This document shows, piece after piece, positions 5,278 through 5,819 of a stretch of DNA of 5,819 nucleotides. The position numbers were made by a program, and so were the translations under genes. The stretch is from Flavobacterium sp. (lineage in GTDB: Bacteria > Bacteroidota > Bacteroidia > Flavobacteriales > Flavobacteriaceae). How positions within the stretch are numbered: position 1 is the stretch's first letter; every line of letters begins with the position of its first letter. Location of the stretch: assembly GCA_030682755.1 (NCBI GenBank), contig JAUXNR010000252.1, forward strand, positions 1 through 5,819, in the 5' to 3' direction. The notes under the pieces were generated by a model that saw only the letters and a list, made by a program, of their open reading frames with translations, was not told the DNA's origin and did not search any database.

Positions 5278-5819
5278 TTACCCTACTAAATTGATGATTT
5301 TTCCGGGAACAATAATCACTTTATTTGGTGTTCTTCCTTGCAATTGAGCTTGTGTGCGTTCGTCTGCCATCACGATTTCTTCAATTTGAGTAGCGGTTAA
5401 ATCTAGCGGTAATTTGATGGTGAATCGCATTTTTCCGTTGAAAGAAACCGGATATTCTTTTTCGGATTCTACTAAATATTTCTCTTCAAAAATTGGAAAA
5501 TCAACTGTTGAAACCGAACCTTCGTGACCCAATTGACTCCATAGTTCTTCGGCAATATGCGGAGCATACGGCGAAACTAAAATGGCTAACGGTTCTAAAA
5601 TTTTTCGGTGATTGCATTTTAATTGAGCCAATTCATTCACACAAATCATAAACTGTGAAACCGAAGTATTGAACGAGAAATTCTCGATATCTTCTGTTAC
5701 TTTTTTGATGGTTTTATGCAATGATTTGTACATTTCTGCGGTTGGTTCATCGTTGGTTACGATTAAACCATTGTCATCAAAATACAAACGCCATAATTTT
5801 TTTAAGAAACCGGATACTC
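5278..5819 (-). CDS. leuS: Leucyl-tRNA synthetase, C-terminal part (partial at window edge)
   Basis: The reading frame is open to the right edge: before Leu169-from-the-end the codons read V-S-G-F-L-K-K-L-W-R, so the TTG at 5787 is an internal Leu and not a start. About 179 C-terminal residues are visible. The first part, with FLKKLWRLYF and later LVSPYAPHIAEELWSQLGHEGSV, belongs to the helical anticodon-binding domain of class Ia synthetases. The PYAPHIAEELW motif is characteristic of LeuRS. The last part, from about VSFNGKMRFTI to NKVIIVPGKIINLVG, is the small C-terminal domain that contacts tRNA-Leu. The enzyme charges tRNA-Leu with leucine in the cytoplasm and is essential. The catalytic HIGH and KMSKS motifs and the editing domain lie beyond the window. 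The C-terminus is intact and followed by a strong terminator. Confidence 0.95.
   Translation of the reverse strand, partial: VSGFLKKLWRLYFDDNGLIVTNDEPTAEMYKSLHKTIKKVTEDIENFSFNTSVSQFMICVNELAQLKCNHRKILEPLAILVSPYAPHIAEELWSQLGHEGSVSTVDFPIFEEKYLVESEKEYPVSFNGKMRFTIKLPLDLTATQIEEIVMADERTQAQLQGRTPNKVIIVPGKIINLVG

Noticed and set aside
5785..5787. TTG (minus strand) as start codon of a 169-residue protein
   Set aside because: The frame continues to the window edge and the sequence is the C-terminal part of leucyl-tRNA synthetase.
1926..5819. A single four-gene operon on the minus strand
   Set aside because: Strong terminators follow leuS and the barrel-like gene, and separate promoters can be proposed for the barrel and metallopeptidase genes.
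1..5819. CRISPR array, mobile element, tRNA or novel defence system
   Set aside because: No regularly spaced repeats, transposase or integrase motifs, tRNA-like cloverleaf or defence domains were found; the gene content looks like ordinary core chromosome.

Overview
The window is an AT-rich piece of a Bacteroidota chromosome, most likely Flavobacteriaceae (Flavobacterium-like). The signs are lipid-poor Sec signal peptides ending in ...SQ, promoter-like TAnnTTTG boxes with a TTTG box about 20 bases upstream, little or no Shine-Dalgarno sequence, and recognisable family members (saccharopine reductase-like enzyme, YugP-type zinc metallopeptidase, Na/Pi cotransporter-like carrier, leuS). It reads as core chromosome: I see no insertion sequence, integrase, phage gene, tRNA, rRNA or CRISPR array, and no gap above 200 bases without a gene.

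Layout from left to right. The 3' end of a saccharopine dehydrogenase-family gene (+) enters at the left edge and ends 4 bases from the stop of a convergent gene (-) for a secreted/membrane coiled-coil protein of unknown function. An AT-rich divergent intergenic region of 181 bases separates that gene from an Lrp/AsnC-type regulator (+). After a 194-base non-coding stretch, four genes all lie on the minus strand: a membrane zinc metallopeptidase, a Na+/phosphate cotransporter-family protein with a PhoU-like tail, a small outer-membrane beta-barrel-like protein and, running off the right edge, the C-terminal part of leucyl-tRNA synthetase.

Although the last four share a strand, they do not look like one operon. 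Clear hairpin-plus-T-run terminators follow leuS, the barrel gene and the metallopeptidase gene. Separate Bacteroidota-type promoters can be proposed for the barrel gene and the metallopeptidase gene. The barrel promoter also settles its start codon: translation should begin at 5140, not at the upstream in-frame ATG at 5194, which lies inside the -33 box.

No new multi-gene system is evident. The points most worth a second look are regulatory: a 25-base near-perfect inverted repeat inside the proposed metallopeptidase promoter, a small inverted repeat just upstream of a very short-leader promoter for the Lrp-type gene, and the conserved-looking but functionally unknown coiled-coil membrane protein.
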